Part shown: positions 10,342 through 22,106 of the stretch, piece after piece
Layout of the letters: every line of letters begins with the position of its first letter
Numbering within the stretch: position 1 is the first letter of the stretch
Source of the DNA: Castor canadensis
Taxonomy: Eukaryota; Chordata; Mammalia; Rodentia; Castoridae
Direction: 5' to 3'
Assembly: GCF_047511655.1 (NCBI RefSeq)
Contig: NC_133389.1
Location: forward strand, 156,007,973 to 156,071,972
DNA: 64,000 nt
Notes under the pieces: generated by a model
Databases searched by the model: none
Told to the model about the DNA's origin: nothing
The model's input: the letters and a program-made list of their open reading frames with translations, nothing else
Position numbers and translations under genes: made by a program

Positions 10342-10559
10342 CTCCGCATTGGAATGAAACTGCAGAAAAAAAATTGGGAGTCCTGGCAGATGAAGACAAG
10401 ACACTGCAACAGAACAACAGCAGTAATAGCAGCTACAGCAATGTGGTGCAGAAAGAAATCACACTGCCTTCAAGACTCATATATTACATCAACCAAGACT
10501 CGGAAAGCCCTTATCATGTTCTTGACACAAAGGCAAGACACCAGCAAAAACACAATAAG
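10342..10559 (+). CDS. ADAM23: ADAM23 exon 2: start of the prodomain
   Basis: The exon is 218 nt: two bases completing codon 72, then 72 full codons (residues 73-144). It begins APHWNETAEKK and includes the segment ITLPSRLIYYINQD near residue 115, which matches the ADAM22/23 prodomain; the full pattern fits ADAM23 rather than ADAM11 or ADAM22. Sequons for N-glycosylation are visible at about residues 76 (NET), 96-97 (NNS, NSS) and 100 (NSS). The 3' splice site is CCCCACAG before base 10342 and the donor is AAG|GTAGGC with GT at 10560-10561. The open frame reads on for about 19 codons into the intron before a stop, so intron retention would truncate the protein. There is no sign of degradation. 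It joins exon 1 at phase 1 and exon 3 at phase 0. Confidence 0.97.
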
Positions 10560-10561
10560 GT

Positions 10562-11078
10562 AGGCAGGAAGCTGGTAGGCCAAAACAGCTGCCACAAGAG
10601 TTTTCCTTTGATTTGATTTTCTCCCAGAATCAGATTTCACAATTTTTACTGCAGCATTTTATTAAGAAAGCAATTAATACTATGATAAGGGAGAGAGATG
10701 GAAGGGAATTAACTTAGAATCTACTGGGGTAGGATTTGTTTCTCTTGCACTAAACTGGGACTGGCATTTTCAGATGTCCTTGTAAGTCTAACAGCTGAAA
10801 TGTGGTCCATGTGTCTCTCAGGTGCAGTGGGTGCTAGAGTGAATGTATTTATGTTCTTGTTTCCGGGAACCTTTATGTAAGGCTCAAGACTCAAACCTCC
10901 TCTAATATAAAGCTCCTTCTAGTTTGCACACAGCAGATTGCTGAGTCTGTTTGGCTGCAGTTTCCCTATCAGTCTTTCAATTTAGAACTTGAGTGCTTAA
11001 GTTTACTCCTTTTTTTAATTGAGTCCTTTTTTAAATATGTTCAGTAGGTAAACAATGTGCCATTTTTACATATTTTAA
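10562..11078. other. Intron 2 start, nothing recognised
   Basis: Unique-looking sequence after the donor. No repeat that I can name. Confidence 0.4.
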
Positions 11079-11205
11079 TTTTTTTTTGTTTTTTTGAAAC
11101 AGATTCTTACTGTGTAGTTCAAGCTGGCCCTGATCTCTCCATCTTCCTTGACTCAGCCTCCCTAGTGGTGAGATTATAGGCGTGCACCACCACACCTGGT
11201 GTAAT
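11079..11205 (-). mobile_element. B1-like SINE, antisense
   Basis: Starts with a T-rich stretch (reverse of the A-tail), then TTCAAGCTGGCCCTGATCTC, GATTATAGGCGTGCACCACC and ACACCTGG, the reverse complement of a 7SL monomer. Confidence 0.85.
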
Positions 11206-12065
11206 ATGGCATTTTAAAATAATAGAAAAGTTATTTTATATAAAGTGAAGACCAGCTTTGGTTGACCTAATCCTTTAAGACGTAATCTGCATTGACTATG
11301 AACAGCGGCTTTACTTTTAGATTGATTTAGAATGTGGCACTGATTTTTAAAAAGATTGTTTAACATCCAGAGTTTAAGGGATCTTTTTTTCCTGCTTCCT
11401 ATTATTTGTTTGAATTAATGATATTTTGAAACCCAACCGGATTTACATGTGGATTATCAGTACCTCTGTTTCTTTGTTAGGATCAGAGTAGTAACTGTCT
11501 AAGAATCTAGAATTTAACAAAAGCATCTGTGGCTTACACCATTGTTCTTCTTGGCTTTTTGACATATAAGTAAATGGTAGTACTATTTAACCTGATTTTG
11601 CAAACTGGAAGATAGAAATGTGATGATTTTCGGTGACTTTCTCAAGGTTGTAAAGCAACTATTATAAAATTCAAGAGTCCTGGATATTTAATTTTTACTA
11701 TTTTTTAAAATAAGTCAGGTCTCTAAGGAAATGTTTCCCTTCTATTGAATGCTGGTGGAGAAGTTAACTTTGTTTCACAAAGTGGCTTTTCCAAAGTGGC
11801 TGCTGCCCACCTTGGCTGAGATAATGGTCTCTTCTCCCAGAAGCTTCTCTGTAATTTAATGGGCTAACTGACATTCATGTCTCACCATTTATCTTTTGGA
11901 TAGGAAGAGAAGGTGTTGAGGAAGAGCCCTATCGAGGCCCTCTTGATAATAGGCATTGAGGACTATTTCATAGCTTTCCTTATGATGAGACATTTTGAAG
12001 CTAAGTAGCTAGTTCTCAAATTTCAGTGCTGGAAGAAGATAAAAAGCTGCCTCAAAGCCCATTTT
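11206..12065. other. Intron 2 sequence; faint MIR at about 11575-11680
   Basis: TTGCAAACTGGAAGATAGAA and GACTTTCTCAAGGTTGTAAAG resemble a MIR core. The rest is not recognised. Confidence 0.35.
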
Positions 12066-12077
12066 AAAGAATGCCCA

Positions 12078-12309
12078 GCTGGGCGCCAGTGGCTCATGCC
12101 TGTAATCCAGCTACTCAGGAGGCAGAGATCTGGAGGACTGCATTTGGAGGGAGGCCAGCCCAGGCAAGTAGCTTGCGAGACCCTATGCCAAAATATTCAA
12201 CAGAAAGAACTGGCAGAGTGGCTCAAGTGTTAGAATACTTGCCTAGCAAGTGCAAAGCCTTGAGTTCGAACCCTGGTACCCATCCTCCGTCCCCTCCCCG
12301 CTCAAAAAA
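12078..12309 (+). mobile_element. Dimeric B1+ID SINE, sense, with target-site duplication
   Basis: The left half (CTGGGCGCCAGTGGCTCATGC, GTAATCCAGCTACTCAGG) is a 7SL-type monomer. The right half (CTGGCAGAGTGGCTCAAGTG, CTTGCCTAGCAAGTGCAAAG, GAGTTCGAACCCTGG) is a tRNA-derived ID-type monomer with recognisable A and B boxes. It ends in an A-tail. The flanks AAAGAATGCCCA (12066-12077) and AAAGAATGTCCA (12310-12321) are a 12-bp duplication with one change. Dimers of this kind (B1-dID) are known from several rodent families, beavers among them as I recall. Confidence 0.92.
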
Positions 12310-12321
12310 AAAGAATGTCCA

Positions 12322-14756
12322 AGACCTTCTCAGCTGAAATGTGAATGAATCTTCAGGGAACTTCTTCATAGCTCAAGTGTTGGAGGCTATGACTAATGCT
12401 TGTTTTGTAGTTTAGACTTAGATGGCTGTTTTGCTTGTGGGACATTATTTCACTGCAGTATAGCTGGTTTTCTGTGATTATCTACCATTTATGTACAGGA
12501 ACAGATTTCTCACTGTGGAACACTTCAACTCCCCATTTCTACCCCAACCTGATAGTTGGGTTTTTTTTGCTACTTTTGAAAAGAATATTTATGCAGAAAT
12601 TCTATTTGAAAGCATTTTTTTCTTTCCTTACTAGTTTAATTCAATGAACATTTGTTGTACATTTTTCATGTGTGAAGCTGAATGCTGAGGATTCACAGAT
12701 AAGAGATAAGGATTGCAAGGGTGACACATTCATGGTCTGCCCTCCAGACTTTGCTGTGAATGATATAGCAAGATTCTGAAAAGTGTCTTCAGACAATATT
12801 CATAGTGTCATTCTTATTTGGTGAGTGCCCTGAAATTTCCTTCTGTGTCCTGTGATTCCCCTTTTAGGTCTGTTTTGAAGCCTCTCTTGAACTAGTTGAC
12901 AAGAAGCATGCCATATGCTTGCTGCTGTACCTTAGGATAACTTGCCTAGTAACAGTGATGAGAGAGACTCACTTGTCAGTTTGGCTGCTTTACAAATGTT
13001 TCATTGAGAAAGAACGTATAGAATTTCATCATTTTTGCTTTTATAAAAAATTTTATTTTAATATATGGGTACTGTGGACTTTTTTTCTTTCTTTCTTCTT
13101 CTTCTTTTTTTTTTTTTCCTGCACATTTTAGTGAATGCCTTAGAAATGCTGAATCACTGTGCCTCTCTCCTGGATCCCTAGCCTGGGGGGGAGAGGGAAG
13201 TTCCCAAATGTAGGTTGCAAGGCTAAGCTGCACTGTGTACGTCTGAAGAGTTTCATGAATACTCAGTGTTGATGAGTCTTTAATACTTAACAGCTTTGAA
13301 AGTTCAAATATTTATTAACTCTTTCAAAATTGGGGAGTTTAAAAACAGATTGTGGAAAGCACCTCTGTATATACTATTGTTTCGGAAAACTTAAGGTTTC
13401 TTTGTCAACATGTTTAGGTAATTTTTAAATCTCCAAATAGGGTGATGTATAAGCAGTTGCCGAAACTGTGCCATTTTTGATATCAGTGGGCACTCAACAC
13501 TGAGATACTAGGCACAAACCAAGAGAGTCCAGAGCAGACAGGGAATTCATAGACACCTCATGTCTACATGCTTATCTTCTTTGATTTTTTGATGCTTTCT
13601 CAAATTCAGATTTCTTTATAGACAACTTTTATTTTCTGATGATTTATTATAAGTTTGGTTTTTTTTTACTAACTAGGAACAGTATTAGGGCCTCAATGGA
13701 AAATTTTAATTTTGCTTTGTGTGATATTGTAAAGAATGTATTTGGTCGTCATCTTGCGTCACATGGCTCCAGAGTGATAGTGAAGAGAGTGTCTTTTGTA
13801 TGGTAATGTGGTGACTGGTGGCTGGGATTCTCTAGGTCGCTTTGGGTTGGGGGATGCTCACCAGAAAGACCCAGCAAATTGGAGGGTTGGGATTTTCAGC
13901 TTCATGCCCCAGGACAGGGGCTGAATATTAAGTTGATCTTCTTTGGCCATTTAAGTAGTCTCATACCTAGGAAAAGAAGCTTTATAAGAACCCAAAAGAA
14001 CTGGGTTCTGGAACATGTGTGAAAGATCACATCTCTTCTCCCATACCTCACCCTATGCATCTTTTCCATCTGGCTGTTCATCTATACCTTTTGTAAAGTC
14101 TTTTATAATAAATCAGTAAATGTGTTTCTGTGAGTTCTGTGAGCTATCCTTAGCAAATTAATTGACCCTAAGGGCGGGATGGTGAGAACCCTGATTTATA
14201 GCCTGTCTGCCAGAAGAGGTCCAAACCCCGTGTCTATGTTATGGGCATCTGAAGTTTTGGGGGAACAAGTCTTCACCCAGTGGGATCTGATGCTATCTCC
14301 ACATGGACTCTGCAGAGAGACTTAAGAGTCTAAGTGGAGTGGTATGATTGTTACACATAAGCATTATGTTAGTAAAATGGACCATACATTTCAAAAGTGG
14401 AGAAACACCTTGGATTTATTCATCCGTTTATTCATTTTGAGATAATCCTGAAAGTCTGTACCTAGGAAAGTTCAGGAACCTTTTTCTAAAAATTTTATTT
14501 ACTTGTTTTGTATCTTGGTTCCTTAGGATTATTTTCTCTTCTGATAGGGAAGGAATGGAAGAGGTACACCAGTGTTAGCACAGGGTTTGGGGGAAGGTGA
14601 CCCAGAGTTTAGACAGATATAATGGAATCATATGAACAAAATTACCTCCTGCCATGGACTGACTTTTGGGTAAACAGGTCTTTCTCTACTCCCTGCCACC
14701 CCAGGTTGAAGAGAGAAAAGAGAGAAGTTTAGTGAATTCAATTTTTATCTATTTCT
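12322..14756. other. Intron 2 sequence, mostly unrecognised
   Basis: A weak L2-like patch lies at about 12635-12735 (AACATTTGTTGTACA, TGCTGAGGATTCACAGATA). A pyrimidine tract is at 13081-13117. Otherwise nothing nameable. Confidence 0.35.
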
Positions 14757-14836
14757 TTTTTTGGTGTGGGAATTAAAACTGGGGACTTATGAATGCTGTG
14801 TGTGTGCTCTACCACTGAGCTACATCCCCAGCCTTA
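14757..14836 (-). mobile_element. ID-like SINE, antisense
   Basis: T-rich start, then AACTGGGGACTTATGAATGC, GTGCTCTACCACTGAGCTAC and ATCCCCAGCC, the reverse complement of the tRNA-derived ID body. Confidence 0.88.
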
Positions 14837-15749
14837 AGCGAATTTGATTCGCCACCTAAGTGTATAATCACTGTATAAGCCACAGTGATTGCTTATACTT
14901 TCTGTTCTACTTTAGTAAAGTGAAAGACATATAGTCTGAAGAGAAACCAGAGTAGTTCCACTCCTTTTGACAAGCCTTCCTACCCATTTCTTGGCTTATC
15001 AGATAGCTGCTCTATGTTTCCTGGTGGGACACACAAAGAGGAACAGGGGACAAAGGGCCCCCAGTGTCTTTGCTATAAGATGTTCTCACACATTTTTAGA
15101 ATTCTGGAACATATTATTATGACCCTTATTATCTGATACTAACTCTAAAAAGTCAATAGAAAGCTCCATATTGTGGAACATGAGAAAAAAAATTCTTTTG
15201 GAAGTTTCTTTGATAAGTCCAAGTATTAGCTAGAGAGCAGTCTATAAAATCTTATTTTTTATACTATGGAGACACTCCTGGTTTTTCCTAACTCAGCTGT
15301 ATGAATTTGATTGTTTGACATGTCTGAATTGTCACAGGGCCCTTCCTCAGATTTGGTGGAGTGGCCAACTATTAGGTTATATAATAGTGCAGGCTTTTAT
15401 ATTGGCCTCAACAGCCTTCCTAAGTTTTCCAGGATTCCTCAGCAGTCAATTCACAGCTGTATTTAGAGTATTCATGTTTATAATGGTTTTATTTGTAGCG
15501 CCTGTCATGTAGTAAGCGTTCCATATATATCCATTGAATGAATTGTTGATTGTACACCCATATGTTAGAAAGAGTGTATTGGTTCCCATGAAATTTCATA
15601 TAATAATCAAATTGAGATTTAAAAAGGCCTCAAGATATTGTATTTTGGCACTGTACTAGATCACTAGGAGAGGTAATTTTGGTCTTGAGTTTTTGGCTCT
15701 GCATAACACTTATTTGCTTATATGGTTTAAAATAGCAGAAATACCTATA
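14837..15749. other. Intron 2 sequence, nothing clear
   Basis: Only a faint MIR-like end (AGTAAGCGTTCCATATATAT, about 15512) is visible. Confidence 0.35.
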
Positions 15750-16072
15750 CAGTAGTCCTCCCCATTCACAGTTTTCCTTTCAGCAATTTTAGTTACCTGT
15801 GGTCAGTTACTTGTAAGAAGAAAAGTGTATACAGTGCAATAAGATATTGAGAGAGAGGAGAGAGAAAGAGAAGAGGGAACATTCGTGAAACTTTTATTAT
15901 AGTATATTGTTACAATTGTTCTCTTTTATTACGTGCTTGTATTAATCTCTTATTTGCCAGTTTTATAAATTAAACTTTATCATAGGTATGTACAAGAGAA
16001 GCAATACACTGCATGGTCTCAGGCATGCTCTTGAAGTTGTACAGTGTGTTCTCTGAGGACAAGGGGGGTACT
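15750..16072 (+). mobile_element. Tigger-type (mariner) DNA transposon remnant
   Basis: Left end CAGTAGTCCTCCCCATTC preceded by TA, then TTTTAGTTACCTGTGGTCAG, GATATTGAGAGAGAGG, ATAAATTAAACTTTATCATA and a G-run right end near 16060, in the order of short non-autonomous TcMar-Tigger copies (MER2-like). No transposase coding sequence. Confidence 0.75.
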
Positions 16073-16254
16073 TTTGTAGCAGCAGTTCTTGGTTCATCTC
16101 CATTGCTGTTGCCCACCACTAAAGGGCTGATCAGGAGTTGACCTTATGGTAGTTTTTGTCATTGTTATGGGTGTGATGGAAAAAGATGAATCTATCTTCT
16201 CATACGGTTTCCATTAAATCAGTTTTACATCTGATAGATGTTCAGGTTCATTTG

Positions 16255-16375
16255 GTTCAGCAAACATTTATTGAAAACATTTTTTGAATCAGGCACTGTG
16301 TGAGGCTCTAGGACCAAGAGTAGCACTTAGTCCCTATCCTTGCTCACAGGTGGGGGTGTCAGAATTAAGGCAGCT
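16255..16375 (+). mobile_element. L2-like fragment
   Basis: AACATTTATTGAAAACA, GCACTGTGTGAGGCTCTAGG and CCTATCCTTGCTCACAGG match the L2 3' pattern loosely. Confidence 0.5.
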
Positions 16376-17257
16376 GGTGGTGTGTGGTTCAGTTGGAAGA
16401 ACAGAAGGCTGTGGGCACCCAGAGGACAGAGAGCGAGGATAGCCTTTGCATAGGGAAGTTAGAGAAAAGCACATAGAGGAAGAAAGAACTGGTCTGGCCC
16501 TGTAGAGCTGTGAGGAGGTATGTTTGTGTCAAGGGCAGTGACAGGAGAGCCCACTGGGACAGCAGAGCAGGGGCTCCAGATGTGCTGGCCTGGCCTGCTG
16601 GGCAATGTTAGGGTGTCCCAATGTGGTGAGTGCAAAAAGAAGAAGCCAAGTGTAGGAAATTTCAAAGACTCAGGCATTAGTTGACATTTGTAGTCACTTT
16701 AAAAAATGCTACTTAACTTTCTGGATAGATATAGCAGTTGAGAGCAGTTGATTAGCAGCTGGTAAGTGCCAGACAGAGTCAGGAATTGAATGCCGCTCTT
16801 TCCTTTGCAGAGCCCATGCTGGAGAAAGATGGGGTGTTTTGGGAATGTTAGGAGAAGAAGATGGGAGGTTGTGCAGACTGGGGAGACACAGAGAAGTTGG
16901 GTTTATTCCATATCACATGGACAGTCAGGGCATAGCTCATGCTGACTGCGTGCCAGTTCTGTGGCTCTCAGAGAGTTTATGTTCTATCCGGAGGGGACAC
17001 TCCACAAACACGGCAACCACAGCAGTGGCACCACAGTGACTTCAGGCGTTGCCAGGTATCTGAAGAAGTAAAATAGGATCACATGGTAGAGCGTGGTGAG
17101 TGCAGTGACCCCCTTCCCTACAAAGAATCAGAAGAATGGGCTTCTGATTCACCATTTTCAGTAGGTGGGACTCACCCATCTGTTTTAGGAAGTAAGTCCT
17201 CTTCAGATAGAGCGGGCACATGCTGTTTACTGCGGTCCCCTACTCCATTCCTTGTAC
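16376..17257. other. Intron 2 sequence with faint old repeats
   Basis: A MIR-like core at about 16740-16810 (GGTAAGTGCCAGACAGAGTC) and an L2-like stretch at about 16925-17040 are possible. No exon. Confidence 0.35.
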
Positions 17258-17606
17258 TGTGCTTTGAATGTGTCTGCTAAAATTTTGTATTGGAAACTTC
17301 CTCCTCAAATTCATGTTAGTATTTGAAAGTGGAGCCTGTGAGAGGTAATTAGAGTTAGATGAAGTCCTAAGGGTAGGGCCTCCATGATGGAAGTAATGGC
17401 TTTAAATAAAGAAGAGGAGACCTCAGCTATCACACCTGATCTGTTTTGCCTCATGACCCCCTCAGCTGTGTGATGGTGCAGCAGGACAGTCCCGTACAGG
17501 TGCTGGCACTATATTCTTGGACTTCCCAGCTTCCAGAACCATGAGCTAAATAAACCTCCATTCTTTATAAATTATCCAGGCACAAAAAACAAGACTAAGT
17601 AAGACA
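17258..17606 (+). mobile_element. MaLR-like solo LTR, sense
   Basis: Starts TGTGCTTTGAATGTGTCTGC, then AAATTCATGTTAGTATTTG, TGGACTTCCCAGCTTCCAGA, CCATGAGCTAAATAAACCTC (polyadenylation region) and a final CTAAGTAAGACA. This order is typical of old ERVL-MaLR LTRs. No internal viral sequence is present. Confidence 0.7.
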
Positions 17607-18061
17607 CCTTGTTGCTTAACACCCACCCTTCTTTGTTTTTGTTGCATGCTTGGTCCTTGTGGGCATTTGAGTTTGGATCCTAGTCTTTTGATTCTTTTCT
17701 TTCATAAAGTCTAGGCCATTTTTGATAATTTCACTCTGGATTATTGTGAGCATCCACAGCTGAGCTGTGCTGTTGAAAGTCTTGCTGTAGTGTGTCTAAT
17801 GGTTTCTGCTCTTTCTGCTCATGAGTTGACTCATTCTTGCAAACTATTGCTGTCATTTTGTCTTTACTTATTCTTAGTTAACAGAGTGAGCCACTGTCTT
17901 TTTCTTTACATGCAGCCAAAAAATAACCTGGTAGCGTTTGCCTGGTGGCAACACCCAGGTTTGGTGGCTTTATCCAGTGTGAAAATAAATCAGGCAGGAA
18001 GAGAACTAACTGTTCTTCCTGACTTTCCCGATTTTCTCAGTGGTACTGCTGGTTTCCCAGC
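17607..18061. other. Intron 2 sequence, nothing clear
   Basis: Possible continuation of L2 towards 18062, but not alignable by eye. Confidence 0.35.
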
Positions 18062-18440
18062 CATCTAAGTGTGATGGGAGTTATCTTTGACTCTTCTCTC
18101 TCCTTCATCTCCTGCCTATAAATAGTCGCTTATTAAGTCTTGTCATTGCTCCCTCAAATTCATCCCTCCTCCTCTCTCTGCATTGTATTCTTGTCATTGC
18201 CTCGTGTCTCTGTTGCTGTCAATCCATCAGTCCCACTGCTGACAGATAAATCTGAGTGGAACACTTATTTCATCATGTGACCCTCTTTATCCACATTCAA
18301 CAGGCATAATTGCAGCTAGATATATTTTCTTTGTGGATGTCAAATTCCCTGTTCAGAACTGCTTTCCTCCTCATAGCACATCTGCTATTCCTTTCTCCTT
18401 TAAGCCCCAGGCTTGTTTACCCAAAGGTTAGTCCATGGCA
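18062..18440 (+). mobile_element. L2 fragment, sense
   Basis: GGGAGTTATCTTTGACTCTT, TTAAGTCTTGTCATT, TGCTGTCAATCCATCAGTCC and the CT-rich spacing follow the L2 3' half. Diverged. Confidence 0.6.
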
Positions 18441-19427
18441 GGAGGGAATTTTGTCTGGATGATTCCATTCATATTTATCCAAAACTCTGGGGCTAGTTGT
18501 GAAAAACCGTGTGGTCAGTGGAAAGACCCAATCTGCCAGGAATATGTCCTCAGGCCTTGAAGTCCCATTTATGTTAAATTCCTGCTTCAGATCTTGTCAT
18601 GTCCATATTAAGAATCTGAATAATTCATTGCTCCTAGGGTATGAGTTTTCTGAATGGATTTTTTTTTTCCCTTTTAAGAAGGCACGAAATCATAAGAATT
18701 TATTCCTACAAAGTTCACAATCAGTTCACAATTGATACGGTATCTTTTAACCTGAAAGACAGCTTCATTCATATAATTAATTCACTCAATGTCCATGGAA
18801 TGTCTGAATTTTGGAATTTTATAGGGGAGTCTTCATGTTTAGAATTTATATAAATTTAGCACAATTTTAATCAAATTTAATGCTAGGAATTCTACTATAA
18901 AAAGGGTAGTCCCAGTTATCACATTTTACTCAGAATAAATGAGAAGTTAAAAGCAGTCATGCAAGATTGGAATAAAAGCCTCCTCTGGGCACTCATTTTG
19001 GAGCAGCTGTGAATTAGCTCAGGTCTTAGAATAGTTTTGTTAAGTAGATGTCTTCTCTGACTAAGGAGTGAACAGAAACTAATTTTCTCATCTGTAACAC
19101 CACAGATTAATAAACTTGAGTACTACTTTCAATTCTGTTATGAAAGATCTTAAACCATTCAGCAGAAGTATGGGTGGCCAGTAACTATGTTGCTCTTGGG
19201 TTTTGGATCTGTGGTTATCTGCAGATCTGTTGCACATCTGCGTGGCAGCATCCACCTGAGGGAGTTGTCCCACCATGGTTTTGGTTCCAGGTGGGTAGTG
19301 GGTGCAGGGTAATCACATGCTCCTGGATTACCTTCTTCAGCCCTCAGTGGGGCTAAAGATTAAATTTAGAAGACGTTACAGCTAAGCACAGCTAAAGATG
19401 AGCACCAAACAAAGTACTGCATGGAAT
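18441..19427. other. Intron 2 sequence, nothing recognised
   Basis: Unique-looking AT-rich DNA with no nameable repeat. Confidence 0.4.
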
Positions 19428-19498
19428 GGGGCTGTAGCCTAGCATGTGCAATGCCCTGAGATCAATCTTCAGCACCGAAAAACCCCAAAACCAAAACC
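19428..19498 (+). mobile_element. ID-like SINE, partial, sense
   Basis: GGGGCTGTAGCCTAGCATGT, then GCAATGCCCTGAGATCAATC and TTCAGCACCGAAAAACC. An internal deletion removed the A-box part. Confidence 0.75.
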
Positions 19499-20701
19499 TA
19501 CTCCCAACAATGTAGAAATTGATTCTGAGTACCTGCTGTTTTTGTAGTGCCTTTTTCAGAACCTCCTTTTCCTTAGCATGGACACGTTAAAAAGTTGCTG
19601 TTATCAAGTTGTAGTCTGGATCACTTAATTGGGTGCTTTGTCTTTTAATTGTCATAGGTCTGCTAATACCATATATATGGTATTGCAAATGGTCTTTAGT
19701 AACATTGTGAGTCAATCACCCTTTAAAGGACTCCTGTCCTCCGTGTGTCTCCTTGCTCTTTACTTTTTCAGCTAGGTAGAATGTACTAAATCAACTTGCA
19801 ATTCAACTTTCCAACACCTTCATAACAACAAATCTAATATATGTAGCTTCTGGAACACAGTTTTGTTGAGGTCTTGCCATGTCTGTAATCTCACGTGGTC
19901 CTCGCATTGTAACTACCAAGATGAGTTTTGTCTCCGTATTCTGGGTGAGGAAGCTAAGCCTGGTTAGTTGCCACAGGTTATGATAATTCCTGGCATGATC
20001 AGAATGATCAGACCCTTTGTCTCTGGACCTCCAGTCTTTTATCACTCTTTCCATGGGTTGGATAGAGAGGTTTCTGTCCTTTGTACATACTTTTCCTCTT
20101 GATGATAAGGACCCATGAGCTGGGGACACTTGAACTATGGACACTGGTGCACTCCCACGTTCCGACATTCCTCTGTAACCAACTGGTTTCCTTGTCTCCT
20201 CCTGCCCCAAATGAGTATTACAGATAAATATCTTGTTTAAAGTACTGTCATTTGTAAATATTTTGCTTGTCTGCTTACCTTATCTTGTTAATCTTCTTTA
20301 ATTTTCTTTTTCTTCTATCCACCTTCCTCATATACTGAACAAGGGTGGTAGTGGTGTTGTGTTTGGTCTTTATAAATTTTATGTCAGACATTTGAACCAT
20401 TCTAGAAATAGCCTTTCTTTTTTTGGAACAATGTTCTTGTATACTGTATAGGAGTATACAGTAAGTAAGTCTCCTTCAAGTGGAATTTAATAAGAACTGG
20501 TTAAGTCATTTTTTGTTTTTTACTAATTAAAGAAATGACATAACTCCCAATTTAAATTTTTTGTCAGCATGTGAAATGCAGTATAACTAGTGTTTCTACA
20601 CTGAGATGATATTTCAATTCAGAGCAAGGACACCAGCATTGAAATGATCTGGTGTAACCATTTATTTATGGGATAAATATAATTTTTTTTTAAATCTAGG
20701 C
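19499..20701. other. Intron 2 sequence with a probable MIR at about 19885-20040
   Basis: AATCTCACGTGGTCCTCGCA, ATTCTGGGTGAGGAAGCTAA and TTAGTTGCCACAGGTTATGA follow a MIR core. The 135-residue minus-strand open frame at 19803-20210 lies over it and is not a gene. The rest is unrecognised. Confidence 0.5.
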
Positions 20702-21066
20702 TGTTATGGTTTGAATATGAAATGGCCTCCATAGGTGCTCATGTTGAAGCCTTCCTTTATAGCTGGTGTGCTATTTTGGGAGATACTAGAAACTTTAGGA
20801 GGTAAGATATAGCTGGAGAAAATAGATTACTGGGGGTGTGGCCTTAGAGGTTATATTTTACCCTGGCTTTTTCCTCTTGCTGCTTCCTGGCCACCATGAG
20901 ATAAATACCTCTGATTAATGCTCCTGCATTTATGATACCTTAGGCCCAAAGTAATGGAGCTGGCCGACCATGGATTAAAACCTCTGAAACTGTGAGCCAA
21001 AATAAGTCCTTTCTCCCTTAAATTGTTTTTCTCAGGTATTTGTCACACTGATGAAAAGTCTTAGCA
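20702..21066 (+). mobile_element. LTR-like element A (MaLR-type), sense
   Basis: Starts TGTTATGGTTTGAATATGAA and ends GAAAAGTCTTAGCA, with GCCCAAAGTAATGGAGCTGG and CTGTGAGCCAAAATAAGTCC inside. Flanks TAGGC / TAGCC could be a 5-bp target duplication with one change. The same family recurs at 56082-56478 and, reversed, at 46448-46927. Confidence 0.75.
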
Positions 21067-21262
21067 TAGCCGTTTAGAGTATCAGAAGTTCCTCTTTGAT
21101 TTCTCTTACTTCCTCTGTTGCTGCATAGTAGAGGAAGAATGGTTGGGGGACCAGTTTGGGGCCTGAGAAATCTGAAGTTACTAGCTACTTGGATTTGTTG
21201 AGTTGTTAGTGCCTCTAAACCCTTTCTAAGCTTCTGTAGTAAGAGTGTTCTTGATGGTCTTG

Positions 21263-21683
21263 TCACCTTGTTTGGATTAAGAAATGTCTAGGAGATTAGT
21301 AAAACACACCTTTGAGTACATCTGTGAAGGTGTTTCTAGAGGCAATTAGATCATGAGGACTCCGACCTAATCAGTGGATGAATTCCTTAATGAATTCATA
21401 ATATGAAGGCATTATTGAGAGGTAGTGAAAAGTAGGAGGAGGTGGAGCCTTTGAAGGAGGTAGGTTAGGTGTGTGTTCTTGGGGCTATATTTTGTCCTTG
21501 CCCCTTCCTATATTCCTTTTTCTCTTCTTCCTGGCTGCTATGTTGTGAGCTGCTCTGCTTTGCCACACCGTACCCACCATAATGGACTGAACCCTTTGAA
21601 ACTATGAGCCAAAATAAGTCTTTCCTCCTTTAGGTTTCTTTTCTCAGGTATTTGGTCATAGCAATGCAGAAGCCTGACTAATA
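21263..21683 (+). mobile_element. LTR-like element B, sense
   Basis: CACACCTTTGAGTACATCTG, GTGAAGGTGTTTCTAGAGGC, CTTCCTGGCTGCTATG, AACTATGAGCCAAAATAAGT and a terminal GCCTGACTAATACA give an LTR-like plan close to element A. Boundaries approximate. Confidence 0.65.
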
Positions 21684-21997
21684 CAAATTCCCACTCTATA
21701 AAGACTGCTTGATGTAAGGGGGATCCCCTATACAGGGTGGTTTGCGCAGTGGCTTGCATACAGGAAATGCTCAGTAAGTGACGCTTATTAATTATCAACC
21801 AGAGGCACAGGGAATCCAAGTTGTAAACTGCTCTTTTATGAATAAGGAGTTTATCTTATAAAAATAGGAGGTTGATTTAAGGGCAACTATGAGACAGTTA
21901 TAGGAAGCATTGTTCTTAGGGTCTTCTTGATTTTGTGGTCCCAGATGAGTTTGACTGATCCATGTTAGATAGACTTGAACTTAGGAAGAAGTGACTG
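21684..21997. other. Intron 2 spacer, nothing recognised
   Basis: No nameable repeat. Confidence 0.35.
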
Positions 21998-22106
21998 AGT
22001 CTGGCGTGGTGACACACGGGAGGCTGTAATGGAGGATTGTGAGTTCGAGTCTAGCCTGTCCTACATAGCGAGACTCTTTCTCAAAAAAACAAAAAGCAAA
22101 AAATTA
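21998..22106 (+). mobile_element. B1-like SINE, sense, internally deleted
   Basis: GTCTGGCGTGGTGACACACG, GATTGTGAGTTCGAGTCTAG, TACATAGCGAGACTC and an A-rich tail. The 7SL middle is shortened. Confidence 0.8.

Noticed and set aside
19803..20210. 135-codon minus-strand open frame
   Set aside because: It covers a probable MIR element; no splice context or family resemblance.
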